Shown here in pieces: positions 1-8,997 of a stretch of DNA of 64,000 nt (within the stretch, counting starts at the first letter, position 1; each line of letters opens with the position of its first letter). The translations under genes were made by a program, and so were the position numbers. The notes under the pieces were generated by a model, which saw only the letters and a list, made by a program, of their open reading frames with translations, ran no database searches and was not told where the DNA came from. Origin of the DNA: Loktanella sp. M215 (GTDB lineage: Bacteria > Pseudomonadota > Alphaproteobacteria > Rhodobacterales > Rhodobacteraceae); contig NZ_WMEA01000005.1 of NCBI RefSeq assembly GCF_021735925.1, positions 62,001-126,000 on the forward strand. The letters are read 5' to 3'.

Positions 1-2
1 AG

Positions 3-2483
3 AACGCGGCCGGGTCCGAGCAGGGCAGGGGGGTCAAACCCTCCCAGCAGGGCCTTGCTGGCCTGCGGCTGCAACTGGCAGCACCCCGCGCTCGCGTCTT
101 CTACATCTCGGCCACGGGTGCCACGAGCGTGCACAACCTGGCCTATGCCGCGCGGCTGGGGCTCTGGGGGCAGGGCCCCGAATACCCCTTCCCAAGTCGC
201 GAGAGCTTCGTTTCTGCGATGGAAGCCGGCGGTGTCGCTGCCATGGAGGTGGTCGCGCGCGATCTCAAGACGCTCGGGCTCTACACGGCCCGCGCCCTCA
301 GCTTCGACGGCGTGGAGTATGACGTGCTCGAACACGCGCTCACCCCGGCCCAGATCGAGATCTACGACGCCTATGCGGGTGCGTTTCGCACCATCCACCA
401 CAATCTCGAAGCCGCGCTGACGGCGACCGGCGTCAACAATGCCTCGGGCGAGACCAATGCCTCGGCCGCACGCGCCTCGGCCAAGTCCCGCTTCGAGAGC
501 ACGAAGCAGCGCTTCTTCAACCATCTCCTGATGGGCATGAAGGCTCCAAGCATCATCCGCGCGATCGAGGACGATCTGGCGGCGGGCAAGGCTTGCGTCA
601 TCCAGGTGGTCTCGACAGGTGAGAGCCTGCTGAAACGCCGACTTGAGACAATGGACCCGGAGGATGAACTCGTTGAGGGGGCCTTGACACCGCGTGACTA
701 CGTGCTGGGCTACCTCGAACAGGCCTTCCCGATCCATGCGCAAAAGCTGGTCGAAATCGACGGCAATATGGTGGCCGAGCCGCTCCGCGATGAGACCGGG
801 GCGCTGGTCGTATCGCGCGAGGCGCTCGCCCTGCGCGATGCGGCAATGATGGAGTTGATGACGCTGGCGCCGATCCCCTCGGCGCTCGACCAGATCCTCT
901 GGGCTTTTGGCGATGAGGCTGTCGCCGAGGTCACGGGGCGCTCCATACGGCCCCTCAAGGCCGAGGACGGCCATCTCTTCATCGAGAAGCGCGCCGCCAG
1001 CAGCAATTCGTCGGAGACCCAAGCCTTCATGGACGGCGAGAAGGATATCCTGATCTTCTCCGATGCGGGTGGCACGGGCAGATCCTACCATGCGGCGCAA
1101 ACGGCGAAGAACCAGAAACGGCGGCGGCACTACCTGCTGGAGCCCGGCTGGCGCGCCGATGCGGCCATCCAAGGGTTGGGCCGCACGCATCGCTCGGCTC
1201 AGGTCAGCGCGCCCTTCTTCCGGGTCTGCACCTCGGATGTGCATGGCGAAAAGCGTTTCACCTCGACGATAGCCAAGCGCCTCGACCAGCTGGGGGCCTT
1301 GACCAAGGGTCAGCGCGAGACCGGCTCGCAGGGCATGTTCCGCGAGGAGGACAATCTCGAAAGCCCGATCGCGCGGGCGGCACTGCGTGGGTATTTCGCC
1401 GATCTTGCCGCCGGGCGCGCCGAGGCGATGAGCTACGAGAGCTTCACCGACTGGACAGCCCTGCGGCTGATCGACAAGGACGGGGTGCTCCTTGAGGAGC
1501 TGCCGCCGATCCAGCGGTTTCTCAACCGGGTGCTTGCGCTGCCCATCCACATGCAGAACGCGCTCTTTGCCGAGTTCATGCGCCGGATCGCTGATCAGAC
1601 CGAACGCGCGCGGGCGGCGGGCACGCTCGATCTCGGCGTCGAAACCCTGCGCGGCGAAAAGATCGAGCAGGTCTCCACAGAGGATCTCTGGACCTGCCCG
1701 AAATCCGGCGCCGTGACGCGGATCATCGGACTTGAGGTGACGGACCCAGTGTATGTCCTGGGCGCCGAAGAGGCCATATCGCGCAATCCCGACAAGCTGC
1801 CGATGGTGAATCGCGCCTCCGGTCGCGCGGCGCTCATCTCGGCACGCCCGATGCAGATGTATGACGAGGACATTGTCACGCTGATGCGCAAGGCGGTGCG
1901 GCCAAACGGGTCGAGCTATCTCGAAGAGGCACGGTTCGAGTCCTCGGCCTGGGAAGAGATCGGCAAGCCTGAGTTCGTACGGCTTTGGGATGAAGAGGCT
2001 GCGTCCCTGCCGAAAACCACCACGACCAAGCTTTACCTGCTGACCGGGCTCTTGTTGCCGATCTGGAAGGACATTCCGACCACCAATGAGCGCATCTACC
2101 GGGTCACGCCCGATGGGGCGACCGCCATGATCGGGCGCACGCTGAGCGAGGAAGGGGCGGCCGCGCTGCGCGCCAGCTTCCTCGTGTCCAACCCGCAAAC
2201 ACCGCAGGAGATGTTGACCGCCGCCCTCGGCACCACTGCGCCTGTCGATCTGGGCCGGGGTCTGACTCTGACCCGTCGCCGTGTCGCAGGCGAGATGCGC
2301 CTCGAGCTTGGCGGCGCGGACAAGGGCATGATCGACGGCCTCAAGGCCCTCGGCTGCTTCACCGAGATCATCGCCTTCCAGTTGCGGGTGTTCCTGCCGC
2401 ATGGGGACGGGATCGACACGGGAAGCATTCTGGCCCGGATCGTGGGGCAGGAAGCCAGCATGACGTCAGAACAAGCCGCCTGA
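3..2483 (+). CDS. Strawberry-notch family SF2 helicase, C-terminal part (5' partial)
   Basis: The frame is already open at the left edge, so the N-terminus lies outside the window; about 826 residues are visible. Helicase signatures seen are a motif III-like YISATGATS near the left edge, a motif V-like block with FSDAGGTGRSYHA, and a motif VI-like QGLGRTHRS, followed by a long C-terminal extension. This is the layout of the strawberry-notch proteins carried on alphaproteobacterial plasmids and islands, where the full protein is usually well over 1,000 residues and may also carry a methyltransferase domain. The biochemical role in bacteria is not established; an ATP-dependent nucleic-acid remodelling function is inferred from the SF2 motifs. 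It is followed by small plasmid-type genes on the same strand. Confidence 0.8.
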   Translation, partial: NAAGSEQGRGVKPSQQGLAGLRLQLAAPRARVFYISATGATSVHNLAYAARLGLWGQGPEYPFPSRESFVSAMEAGGVAAMEVVARDLKTLGLYTARALSFDGVEYDVLEHALTPAQIEIYDAYAGAFRTIHHNLEAALTATGVNNASGETNASAARASAKSRFESTKQRFFNHLLMGMKAPSIIRAIEDDLAAGKACVIQVVSTGESLLKRRLETMDPEDELVEGALTPRDYVLGYLEQAFPIHAQKLVEIDGNMVAEPLRDETGALVVSREALALRDAAMMELMTLAPIPSALDQILWAFGDEAVAEVTGRSIRPLKAEDGHLFIEKRAASSNSSETQAFMDGEKDILIFSDAGGTGRSYHAAQTAKNQKRRRHYLLEPGWRADAAIQGLGRTHRSAQVSAPFFRVCTSDVHGEKRFTSTIAKRLDQLGALTKGQRETGSQGMFREEDNLESPIARAALRGYFADLAAGRAEAMSYESFTDWTALRLIDKDGVLLEELPPIQRFLNRVLALPIHMQNALFAEFMRRIADQTERARAAGTLDLGVETLRGEKIEQVSTEDLWTCPKSGAVTRIIGLEVTDPVYVLGAEEAISRNPDKLPMVNRASGRAALISARPMQMYDEDIVTLMRKAVRPNGSSYLEEARFESSAWEEIGKPEFVRLWDEEAASLPKTTTTKLYLLTGLLLPIWKDIPTTNERIYRVTPDGATAMIGRTLSEEGAAALRASFLVSNPQTPQEMLTAALGTTAPVDLGRGLTLTRRRVAGEMRLELGGADKGMIDGLKALGCFTEIIAFQLRVFLPHGDGIDTGSILARIVGQEASMTSEQAA

Positions 2484-2604
2484 AAAGTCAAAGCGAGCTT
2501 CCGGTCGGGCGTCGCGGATCTTGGTTTCACCGGTCTGCGCTTTCCGGGCGCGCGCAGACCAATGCCACGCCCGGCCCCCCAACTTCAGACAAGAGGACAG
2601 ACCC

Positions 2605-2991
2605 ATGACCAATCCCCAGATCGATTATGCCGTAATGGCGGCTCAGTGACGCGCGGAGCGTGAAACCACCTTGAAGGCATCCCGAGTGGAGCTGCTCGCG
2701 CAACTACGTGCCCTTGGCATCAGCGAGGTCACTGCCGAATACGAAGGCTATGGCGACTCCGGCAATGTCGAGGATGTGACGGTGCAGCCTGCAGAGGTCA
2801 AACTGCCGGAGGCGCTTGCCACAGAGGTTGGCGACTTCGCCTGGTCACTCGCCTATCACCATCACCCGGGGTTCGAGAACAACGAGGGTGGCTACGGCAC
2901 GCTGACCTGGGACATAGCACTAGACAGTATCACCTTGGATCACGCGGACCGCTATGTCGAATGCTCGCACAGCTATGACGAGGGGCTGTGA
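2605..2991 (+). pseudogene. DUF6878-type protein interrupted by an in-frame TGA
   Basis: An ATG with a good Shine-Dalgarno (AGAGGAC) begins MTNPQIDYAVMAAQ, then a TGA stop occurs at 2647-2649, and the same frame continues with RAERETTLKASRVELL to 2991. The whole frame resembles small DUF6878 plasmid proteins, in which a Trp is expected where the stop sits (AQ-W-RAER), so TGG to TGA is the simplest explanation. The downstream part could restart at the TTG at 2671, but no ribosome-binding site is evident. The protein is acidic, about 128 residues if restored. Function unknown. The next gene starts 1 bp after its stop, so they form a transcription unit. Confidence 0.6.
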
Positions 2992-2992
2992 G

Positions 2993-3454
2993 ATGGCCCA
3001 TCCGCTTCATCATGCCGAAAGCTCTGCCCGGAAATTCGGCGGGGTGCCGTCTGACTATCAGTCCATACATGACTGGTTCGATGCCTCGAAAGAGCACCTC
3101 GCGCTCTTTACGCACCGAGCTTTGCGCCATCACGCCCTTGGCCTGTTTGAGGCCGAACGTGTCTTCGGCCTGACCCTGACCAATAGCGCTGGTCGAGAAA
3201 TCCCCGTGCGCTGGATCGGCGAGCAGCATGTCCGTGAAGATTGCCAAGGCCGCATCCCGAGCATGGCGGACTGGCTGCGACGGATCCAGCCCGAGCCATG
3301 GATGGCCAATGGCCACATCGACCGGCATACCGGCGATGAGCCCTGCGGCGACCCAAGGGTTGCCTGGGCCTCCGAGGTCGCCGCCGGCCGAACGGTTCTT
3401 GGCCTGAAAGATTGGATGGCGTCGCGCATGACGCAAGCCACGCAAGGTGCCTGA
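2993..3454 (+). CDS. DUF6915-like small plasmid protein
   Basis: About 153 residues from an ATG directly after the stop of the DUF6878 frame. Visible features are a His-rich N-terminus (MAHPLHHAESSARKFGG), a central stretch HRALRHHALGLFEAERVFG and a conserved-looking VRWIGEQHVREDCQGRIP followed by DWLRRIQPEPWM. This pattern matches the DUF6915 proteins of alphaproteobacterial plasmids and phages; the family function is unknown to me. The start was chosen because it abuts the upstream stop, suggesting translational coupling, rather than the longer reading that begins inside the upstream gene. Confidence 0.6.
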   Translation: MAHPLHHAESSARKFGGVPSDYQSIHDWFDASKEHLALFTHRALRHHALGLFEAERVFGLTLTNSAGREIPVRWIGEQHVREDCQGRIPSMADWLRRIQPEPWMANGHIDRHTGDEPCGDPRVAWASEVAAGRTVLGLKDWMASRMTQATQGA

Positions 3455-3489
3455 CAGGTCTCCGCTTTTTGCCAAACGAATGCCGCACG

Positions 3490-3515
3490 GAAGCCCGGTC
3501 GGACGATCGGGCTTC
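3490..3515 (+). terminator. Possible rho-independent terminator after the DUF6915-like gene
   Basis: An 8-bp stem GAAGCCCG / CGGGCTTC with a 10-nt loop lies 35 bp past the stop. The following T-tract is poor, so this could be only a partial terminator. Confidence 0.4.
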
Positions 3516-3554
3516 TTGCGTCGTTTACCCACCATTCTTCGTAAGGAGGTTCGC

Positions 3555-3893
3555 ATGACACTCGTTGATATCAAGGCGGCCGTCGATGCCGGCCAGACCG
3601 TGCATTGGGCCAATACCGGCTACATTGTCCACAAGGACAGGCTCGGTCAGTACTTGATCACCTATCAGCCGAACGGTAGCTGCATCGGCCTGACCGACCG
3701 GAGCGGGCACCGGTTGAACGGAAAAGAGGCGGAGTTCTTCATCGCGCGATCGGAGGACAGCGCGGAAAATCCGGGCAGCCAATCAAGACCAGACGGGCAG
3801 GGGAGGGGCGCAGCACCCGGAGGCGCGGGGCATTCCCACTCGGACGGCAGCTCTGACCCGTGGGCGGGGCTGAAAGGAAAGCAAGCTTTCTGA
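3555..3893 (+). CDS. Hypothetical small protein
   Basis: 112 residues starting at an ATG preceded by a very strong ribosome-binding site (AAGGAGGT at 3543-3550). The N-terminal about 70 residues look folded (MTLVDIKAAVDAGQTVHWAN, then YIVHKDRLGQYLIT); the C-terminal 40 residues are Gly/Ser/Pro-rich and probably disordered. I do not recognise a named family. Position between the DUF6915-like and DUF736 genes suggests a plasmid-housekeeping cluster, but no function can be given. Confidence 0.55.
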   Translation: MTLVDIKAAVDAGQTVHWANTGYIVHKDRLGQYLITYQPNGSCIGLTDRSGHRLNGKEAEFFIARSEDSAENPGSQSRPDGQGRGAAPGGAGHSHSDGSSDPWAGLKGKQAF

Positions 3894-3980
3894 TTTGTGA
3901 TCCCTCAAGGGGTCGAGAAAGCAATCCCGGATGCGCTGGCAAGGACGTCAGGCACCGGCCAATCCAAAAGGAACCATCCC

Positions 3981-4709
3981 ATGTTCGCAGGAACCCTCAC
4001 CCGCAATGTCGAAACCGCAGTCGCCGAGTACACCGGCATGATCCACGGGGCGCGCTTTGACATCGCCATCCAGTTGGAGGCGCGGGCCAAGATGTCTGAA
4101 CGCAGCCCGGATTTTGACGTGACGGCAGTCAACAAATCAGGCCGCAAGGTGCGTATCGGCACGGCCTGGAACGAGACCGGCAATACCAGCGGCAACCCCT
4201 ACATCTCGATGCAGATCGATGTCGGCCTCGGCCCGTTCCGGGTCAACGCAGTGCAGACGAAGGAGGCGCGTGCGGCCCAAAGCGGCGCGTTCGAGATCAT
4301 CCCGCTGGTCTCGAACGGCCTGATGAAATCCGGCTCGATCTCGGGCGAGCTCACCGCCATGGACGCCGACAACGCCTTCACCGGATACATCGCCAACATG
4401 ATGTTCGATCTGGAGTTCATGCTGATCGAAAACAGCTACAAATCCGAGGAGACCCACCCCGATTACCGCATCGAGGTCAGCTCGCCCCGGGGCACACCGA
4501 TCCGCGTCGGCTCGGCCTGGATGGCGAAAAGCAGCCGTACTGGCAATGACTACCTGTCGCTGCTGATCAACACGCCTGATGGCGACCTGCGCGTGAACGC
4601 CGTGCAGAACGAAGAACAGCGCGGCGGGCAGACCTTCTCGATCATCCCGTTCATCGACAGTGGTGAGCAGCCGCAGGACGCGGGCGTGGGGCTCTCGCTG
4701 GTCGCCTAA
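3981..4709 (+). CDS. Tandem-duplicated DUF736 protein
   Basis: 242 residues from an ATG with the RBS AAAAGGAACC. The protein contains two related halves: the first with KVRIGTAWNETGNTSGNPYIS and FRVNAVQ, the second with PIRVGSAWMAKSSRTGNDYLS and LRVNAVQ, each followed by a Phe-x-Ile-Ile-Pro segment (EIIPL, SIIPF). Single DUF736 proteins of alphaproteobacterial plasmids are about 100 residues, so this is an internal duplication. DUF736 has no firmly assigned function; its frequent plasmid location suggests a nucleic-acid or maintenance role, which is inference. A strong terminator follows. Confidence 0.75.
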   Translation: MFAGTLTRNVETAVAEYTGMIHGARFDIAIQLEARAKMSERSPDFDVTAVNKSGRKVRIGTAWNETGNTSGNPYISMQIDVGLGPFRVNAVQTKEARAAQSGAFEIIPLVSNGLMKSGSISGELTAMDADNAFTGYIANMMFDLEFMLIENSYKSEETHPDYRIEVSSPRGTPIRVGSAWMAKSSRTGNDYLSLLINTPDGDLRVNAVQNEEQRGGQTFSIIPFIDSGEQPQDAGVGLSLVA

Positions 4710-4740
4710 TCGGCGCGCGAGGGGGAGACGATCTGAACCC

Positions 4741-4775
4741 AAAGGGGAGCCGTGGGACCACGGTTCCCCTTTTTC
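4741..4775 (+). terminator. Rho-independent terminator after the DUF736 gene
   Basis: A long stem (AAAGGGGAGCCGTG pairing with CACGGTTCCCCTTT, one G-T wobble) is followed by a run of T. This is the clearest terminator in the left part of the window. Confidence 0.85.
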
Positions 4776-4806
4776 CATGTCCGTTTGCGTGAAGGACGTC
4801 ACCCGC

Positions 4807-4834
4807 TTGCGATCTGGTGTAAATGCAATACAAT
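4807..4834 (+). promoter_or_regulatory. Sigma-70-like promoter for the 4866 gene
   Basis: TTGCGA (4807-4812) and TACAAT (4829-4834) are separated by 16 bp, in a locally AT-rich stretch in an otherwise GC-rich region. The gene start lies about 31 bp downstream. Confidence 0.5.
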
Positions 4835-4865
4835 AATATATTAACGCAATATCGAGGGCGGGCGC

Positions 4866-5402
4866 GTGGCGGCTAGATCAGGGACGGTTCCATGGTTCGA
4901 GAGCTTTGATGTTGAGGCAGAGGTTGCAGAACTCCTTGCTCATATCGAGCGCTGCACTGGATTTTCGCTGCCTGACCGCAAGCGTGATGTTATCATGACC
5001 CATGCAAGGGCAAAGCTCGACAAGAACCTGCAGGCGTATCTGGAGGCCAAGGCGGTGGGAAAGCCGGTGTCCACATCGCGGCGTGCGTATCTGACCGACC
5101 TGCAGGACACGATCTTCATGGCGATCCCGGAAGAGAACCTCGCGCGGATGCCGCTAAGCGAGCAGGTTCTGAACGATTCCGAATTCTACGCGGAAGCCAT
5201 GCACCGTGCCGCTGCGATCAGTGAGGATGAGCTCTTCATGGCGCTGTCCTCATCGCTGAAGGACATGACGGTCCAAGACGCCCGAGCGTTCGTCTCGAAG
5301 CTGTGGCACAGCACGATCGATGACAATGCCCGCAAATACGCCGAAGCCCTGAAGCGCCCCGAGCGTGAAATCATGCCGCTGCGGCCGGGGAACACTGTGT
5401 AA
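4866..5402 (+). CDS. Hypothetical helical protein
   Basis: 178 residues with a GTG start; it has its own promoter-like sequence upstream and is preceded by a terminator, so it is an independent unit. The sequence looks mainly alpha-helical and charged (for example [20 protein letters not shown] and [20 protein letters not shown]), with no membrane segment and no catalytic motif I can recognise. It is the last gene before the IS3 element. No function is proposed. An alternative start further in cannot be excluded. Confidence 0.5.
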   Translation: MAARSGTVPWFESFDVEAEVAELLAHIERCTGFSLPDRKRDVIMTHARAKLDKNLQAYLEAKAVGKPVSTSRRAYLTDLQDTIFMAIPEENLARMPLSEQVLNDSEFYAEAMHRAAAISEDELFMALSSSLKDMTVQDARAFVSKLWHSTIDDNARKYAEALKRPEREIMPLRPGNTV

Positions 5403-5650
5403 GATCGAAGCCAATCTCTTGGCTTGAGCCGTACCAAGGTTGACCGCCTGAAACCCCCTTTCCCGGAAGTGGCACCCTGTGCAGCGCGCGAAAGCCGTTG
5501 AAGGGCTTGCGGAGACGTCTACTGTCGCCGCCATGATGAACCGGGATCACATGCGCGCTTTTTTTCGGCGCGCTGCGGCGGGTAATCCCCCCCGGAACTA
5601 AGGGGATGCGGACGTAGAATTTTCTCAGCAAGATACCTGAGGAGAATCTG

Positions 5651-6467
5651 ATGAAGATGACGAGATTTAACGAACCCCAGATCCTTGCGATTTTGCGCCA
5701 AGCTGAAGGCGGTGTGCCTGTGGCTGAGCTGTGCCGTGAGCATGGCATGAGCTCGGCGTCCTTCTACAAGTGGCGCGCGAAGTATGGCGGCATGGATGCG
5801 TCCATGATCAGCCAGATGAAGAGCCTTGAGGACGAGAACCGCCGGCTGAAGCGCATGTTCGCGGATCTGAGCATGCAGGCTGATTTATTGAAGGAAGCCC
5901 TTGGAAAAAAAGTGATTGGGCCATCTCAGCGACGCGAGATGGCCGCCAAGGCCGTAAAACACCGAGGAGTCAGCATCGCGCTGGCGTGCCGGGCGTTTGG
6001 CGTGAGCGAGACGTGCTATCGCTACAGTCCGTTGCTCAGCGATGAGAACGAGATGATCGCTGATCTGCTCGTCGGCCTCACCGAAGCCCGCAAGACGTGG
6101 GGATTTGGGCTGTGTTTCCTTCACCTGCGCAACGTGAAGGGGCACCCGTGGAATCACAAACGTGTCTATCGGATCTACTGCGCCCTGGAGTTGAACCTTC
6201 GGATCAAGCCGCGCAAGCGCCTGAAGCGGGACGTGCCGGACGCTCTGGCCGTGCCCGAGAGGCCGAATGTGACCTGGTCGATGGATTTCATGGCAGATCG
6301 GCTTGAGGACGGTCGGGCCTTCCGGCTGCTGAACGTGCTGGATGACTTCAACCGCGAAGGTCTGGGGATCGAGGTAGATTTTTCTCTGCCGGCCGAGCGG
6401 GTCATCCGGAGCCTTAACAACATCATCGAGTGGCGGGGCAAGCCCAAGACCATCCGCGTGGACAACG
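5651..6467 (+). pseudogene. IS3-family transposase, 5' part (OrfA plus start of OrfB)
   Basis: It encodes the helix-turn-helix of OrfA ([16 protein letters not shown], then [15 protein letters not shown]), a leucine-zipper-like region ([19 protein letters not shown]) and the beginning of the rve integrase domain ([11 protein letters not shown] with the first catalytic Asp; KTIRVDN with the second). OrfA and OrfB parts lie in one frame; no programmed frameshift is needed. After Asn-272 the frame runs into the IS110 insertion and stops at 6496. Joining 5651-6467 to 8099-8370 restores an in-frame protein of about 362 residues, so the insertion is recent enough that both halves are undamaged. Confidence 0.85.
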
Positions 6468-6677
6468 TCCTAGCTCGGGAACAAAACGCTGTTTAGGGCG
6501 TCAGATCACATGGCATCCGAGCTACCGGATACCTTTTGAATTGTTGCCCAGGCGGGCTCCGCCGTCAAGAAGTGGTCTCTCCCATAGCAAATACAGGGTC
6601 GGCCACGATGCCGCCCTCACCGTCCTTAAGACGAGATCCTAAATCCCAAGCGGAAGGCCCGAACATTATCTACGAGG

Positions 6678-7961
6678 TCAGGAACCTGCCTCCACGGCTC
6701 TACAGAGAGGGGTCCTTCCGCCTGGGCTCGTCCCCTCGAAGAAGGGACGATAGGGTTCGCCGGATTTGATCACGGCGTGAATGGTGCGGGCCATCTTTGC
6801 GGCGATGGCTGTGTAAGCCTTGCGGCGCAAATCCGGGTTGTGACGATCTTGCGCAATGTAACGCTCGAACTTGTCGCGGAAGCTGTTGGCCTTCTTCATG
6901 ACCGCCGTCTGCCCTGCAAGCCACAAAGTGCGGCGCAAACGGGCGTTGCCGTATTTGGAGATCTTGCTTCGACCGCGGAACATGCCGGACTGGACGGTTG
7001 CCAGATCCATGCCGCAAAACTTCAGAAACTGCCGGTGATGACGGAAGCGGCGCAGGTCACCGGTCTCGGCCGGGATCGTCAGGGCGTTGATCGGCCCGAT
7101 GCCGGGAATGGTGCGCAGCAGCAGGTAATCGGGACGATCGCCGAGCAGTTCGACGGCACGGCCTTCGATGGCATTGCGTTGGCGGATCAGGCTTCTGCCT
7201 TCGGCCAGCATCATGCGGAACATCCTGATGGCGTCAGAATCCGGCGACACGGGCAGCCCCGCGGAAGTCTTCGCCGTCTCGTAAATATCTGACAACATGA
7301 GGGTCTTCTCGACCTTGCGTCCAACCACTTCCCATGCCGCCTTGGTGAACGCATCCTTGGTCAGGGCAGATATCATGTGTGGAGACGGGAACATCTCGAG
7401 GAAGGCCAGGAACCAGTCGGTGCGCGAGCTGCGGTGGAAGCGGTCGGCCTCGGGAAAATAAAGTGGCAGATAGTGGGTCAAAATCCGATGCCACAGCTCG
7501 GTCTTGGACCGCGACACCGCATCATGAGTCTTGGACAATTCCTGAATGTCATTCGTACCGGCGACCATCGGGTCCTGGAAGATCTGCACCGCGCCGATTT
7601 GCAGCATGTGCAAGATGACTTGCGCATCCTTCGGATCATTCTTGTCCCAGCTGTTGTGTAGCGCCTCGCGTGTGCGGGCGAGGGCGACCGAGGATACCAG
7701 CTTCAGGTCGAACCCGGCGACGCCGAGATGATACATCAGCACACGGTGATAGTTGCCGGTGGCCTCAAACCCGATCCGGACCGGCAGGCCATATTCCCGC
7801 AAGATCGCGATCAGGCGCATGAAGTCGTCGGTGGAATTGGTGATCGTCATGCGCCGCCGCCGCGTCTTGCCCGGGACGGCAATCAGCACCTCGTGCCGGT
7901 GTTTGGAAATGTCGATGCCTACCAGAACGCGGGCATCCGAAGTATGTTCAACCTTGGCCAT
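6678..7961 (-). CDS. IS110-family DEDD transposase
   Basis: 427 residues from the ATG at 7961, chosen because AGGAGA lies just upstream; a longer frame exists but runs through the leader hairpin. The N-terminal DEDD RuvC-like domain begins VLVGIDISKHRHEVLIAV and includes EATGNYH and DKNDPKDAQ; the C-terminal Transposase_20-type domain has LLRTIPGIGPINALTI, FLKFCGMDL and the SKISKYGNARLRRTLW segment with the serine region. IS110 enzymes are serine-dependent, RNA-guided recombinases in the members studied. The gene looks intact, so the element may be active. Confidence 0.9.
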   Translation of the reverse strand: MAKVEHTSDARVLVGIDISKHRHEVLIAVPGKTRRRRMTITNSTDDFMRLIAILREYGLPVRIGFEATGNYHRVLMYHLGVAGFDLKLVSSVALARTREALHNSWDKNDPKDAQVILHMLQIGAVQIFQDPMVAGTNDIQELSKTHDAVSRSKTELWHRILTHYLPLYFPEADRFHRSSRTDWFLAFLEMFPSPHMISALTKDAFTKAAWEVVGRKVEKTLMLSDIYETAKTSAGLPVSPDSDAIRMFRMMLAEGRSLIRQRNAIEGRAVELLGDRPDYLLLRTIPGIGPINALTIPAETGDLRRFRHHRQFLKFCGMDLATVQSGMFRGRSKISKYGNARLRRTLWLAGQTAVMKKANSFRDKFERYIAQDRHNPDLRRKAYTAIAAKMARTIHAVIKSGEPYRPFFEGTSPGGRTPLCRAVEAGS

Positions 7962-8095
7962 GGCCGGTCTCCTCTGTGGTGTGGTTCGCAAAACCACCAT
8001 AGAGACCCGAGACCCGGTTATGGCCGCCTGCTGCGCAATTTTGGAGGCTGCGCAGGCGGCCATAACCTTGAACGGCACTTCATTCCCAACATGCT
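7962..8095 (-). other. IS110 5' leader with hairpins (candidate bridge RNA region)
   Basis: In IS110-group elements a structured non-coding RNA is encoded between the element end and the transposase start. This leader holds a perfect 15-bp stem (8016-8030 with 8053-8067, 22-nt loop) and a smaller 6-bp stem (7981-7986 with 7992-7997). CTGCGCA occurs twice, at 8031-8037 and 8048-8054. I could not identify convincing target-guide complementarity to GACAACGGCCCGG by eye, so the RNA assignment is an inference from position and structure only. Confidence 0.35.
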
Positions 8096-8098
8096 ACG

Positions 8099-8370
8099 GC
8101 CCGGAATACATCAGTCATGCGCTGCTGGAATGGGCCGAAGAGCAGGGCATCGCCTTGGCCCACATACAGCCAGGTCAGCCGCAACAGAACGCCTACATCG
8201 AGCGCTACAACCGCACGGTCCGGCATGAATGGCTGGACCAATACATCATCAATAGCATCGAGGAGGCCCAGCACTTCGCCACCCAGTGGCTCTGGACTTA
8301 CAACAACGACCGCCCGAACATGGGCATTGGCGGCATCACACCTGCAATGAAACTGAAAATGGCTGCGTAA
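8099..8370 (+). pseudogene. IS3-family transposase, 3' part
   Basis: It continues the frame broken at 6467: GPEYISHALLEWAEEQGI, then PGQPQQNAYIERYNRTVRHEWL with the catalytic Glu of the DDE triad in YIERYNRT, and the conserved WLWTYNNDRPN end. It has no start of its own. The right inverted repeat of the element follows. Confidence 0.85.
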
Positions 8371-8410
8371 GTTCTACGACCAAATCCCGTTAAAAATGGG
8401 AGGATTACCG

Positions 8411-8854
8411 GATGGCATCATCGCGATGCCCCTCCTGCATGGGAGCTTCGCGCACCTGATGGCCAATACGCCGCCGCTGCTGGTGATGGGTGGACTGCTG
8501 GTGGCAACAACCACGCGAGCCTTGCTGCCGGTGAACGCCGTGGTGATCGGCTTCGGCGGCGGTCTCGTGTGGCTGTTCGGCAGCTCGGCCATTCATATCG
8601 GAGCGTCAGGGCTGGTCTTCGGCTGGTTCGGCTTCCTCGTGGTGCGCGGCCTCGTGGATCGCTCGCTGATCACGCTAGGCGCGGCACTGGTGGTCGGTGT
8701 CCTCTATGGCTCCATTCTCTGGGGCGTTCTTCCGGGCCAATCCGGCGTCTCGTGGGAGGCGCATCTCTTCGGCGCCATCGCGGGCGCGGCCGCTGCAGTC
8801 CTTGTCCGGACGCATGTCCATGCGCCACGCTTGGGCGACGTCGATCTGGAATGA
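8411..8854 (+). pseudogene. Rhomboid-family intramembrane protease, N-terminally truncated by the IS3 element
   Basis: About 148 residues remain. Rhomboid signatures are clear: HGSFAHLMANT (His-x3-Asn of the second core segment), HIGASGLVFGWFG (Gly-Ala-Ser-Gly with the nucleophilic Ser) and WEAHLFGAIAGA with the catalytic His. The first membrane segment and the cytoplasmic N-terminus are missing because the IS3 right end lies at 8409. The open frame now begins with the IS-derived codons at 8396; an internal ATG at 8426 could also be used. The missing part is not found on the left side of the IS, consistent with a deletion at the insertion. Confidence 0.8.
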
Positions 8855-8997
8855 AGCAGTACGCCCGACGTGGTCGGTCCGTAGCGGACTTTGCCGATTT
8901 AGTCAGGTGCTGCGACGCAGCTTCACCAGAGCGGACGCTGTGCAAAATTCGGTAATACTGACAATATCAAAAATTCAGGCGAACCCTAAAGGCCCAC

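Larger units (their letters stand above)
6468..8095 (-). mobile_element. IS110-family insertion sequence nested in the IS3 transposase gene
   Basis: Boundaries come from re-joining the IS3 reading frame: the host reads GACAAC-GGC-CCG across the site, and ACG is present at both junctions (6465-6467 and 8096-8098), as expected from a short core repeat. The element is about 1.63 kb, lacks obvious terminal inverted repeats and encodes a DEDD transposase on the minus strand; all are IS110 features. The 3' side (6468-6677, about 210 bp) is non-coding, as is the 5' leader (7962-8095). Confidence 0.8.
5581..8409 (+). mobile_element. IS3-family insertion sequence, interrupted by an IS110-family element
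   Basis: Imperfect terminal inverted repeats are visible: GGTAATCC at 5581-5588 and GGATTACC at 8402-8409, with further matching inside (for example GGACGTAGAA near the left end and GGTCGTAGAA when the right end is inverted). The transposase frame starts 70 bp inside the left end and ends 39 bp before the right end. The element is split by the IS110 element inserted after the DNA encoding the catalytic-domain Asp-Asn. Without the insert it would be about 1.2 kb, normal for IS3. The flanks (GCG left, GGA right) do not form a target duplication, so a deletion or rearrangement probably occurred next to it. Confidence 0.85.
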
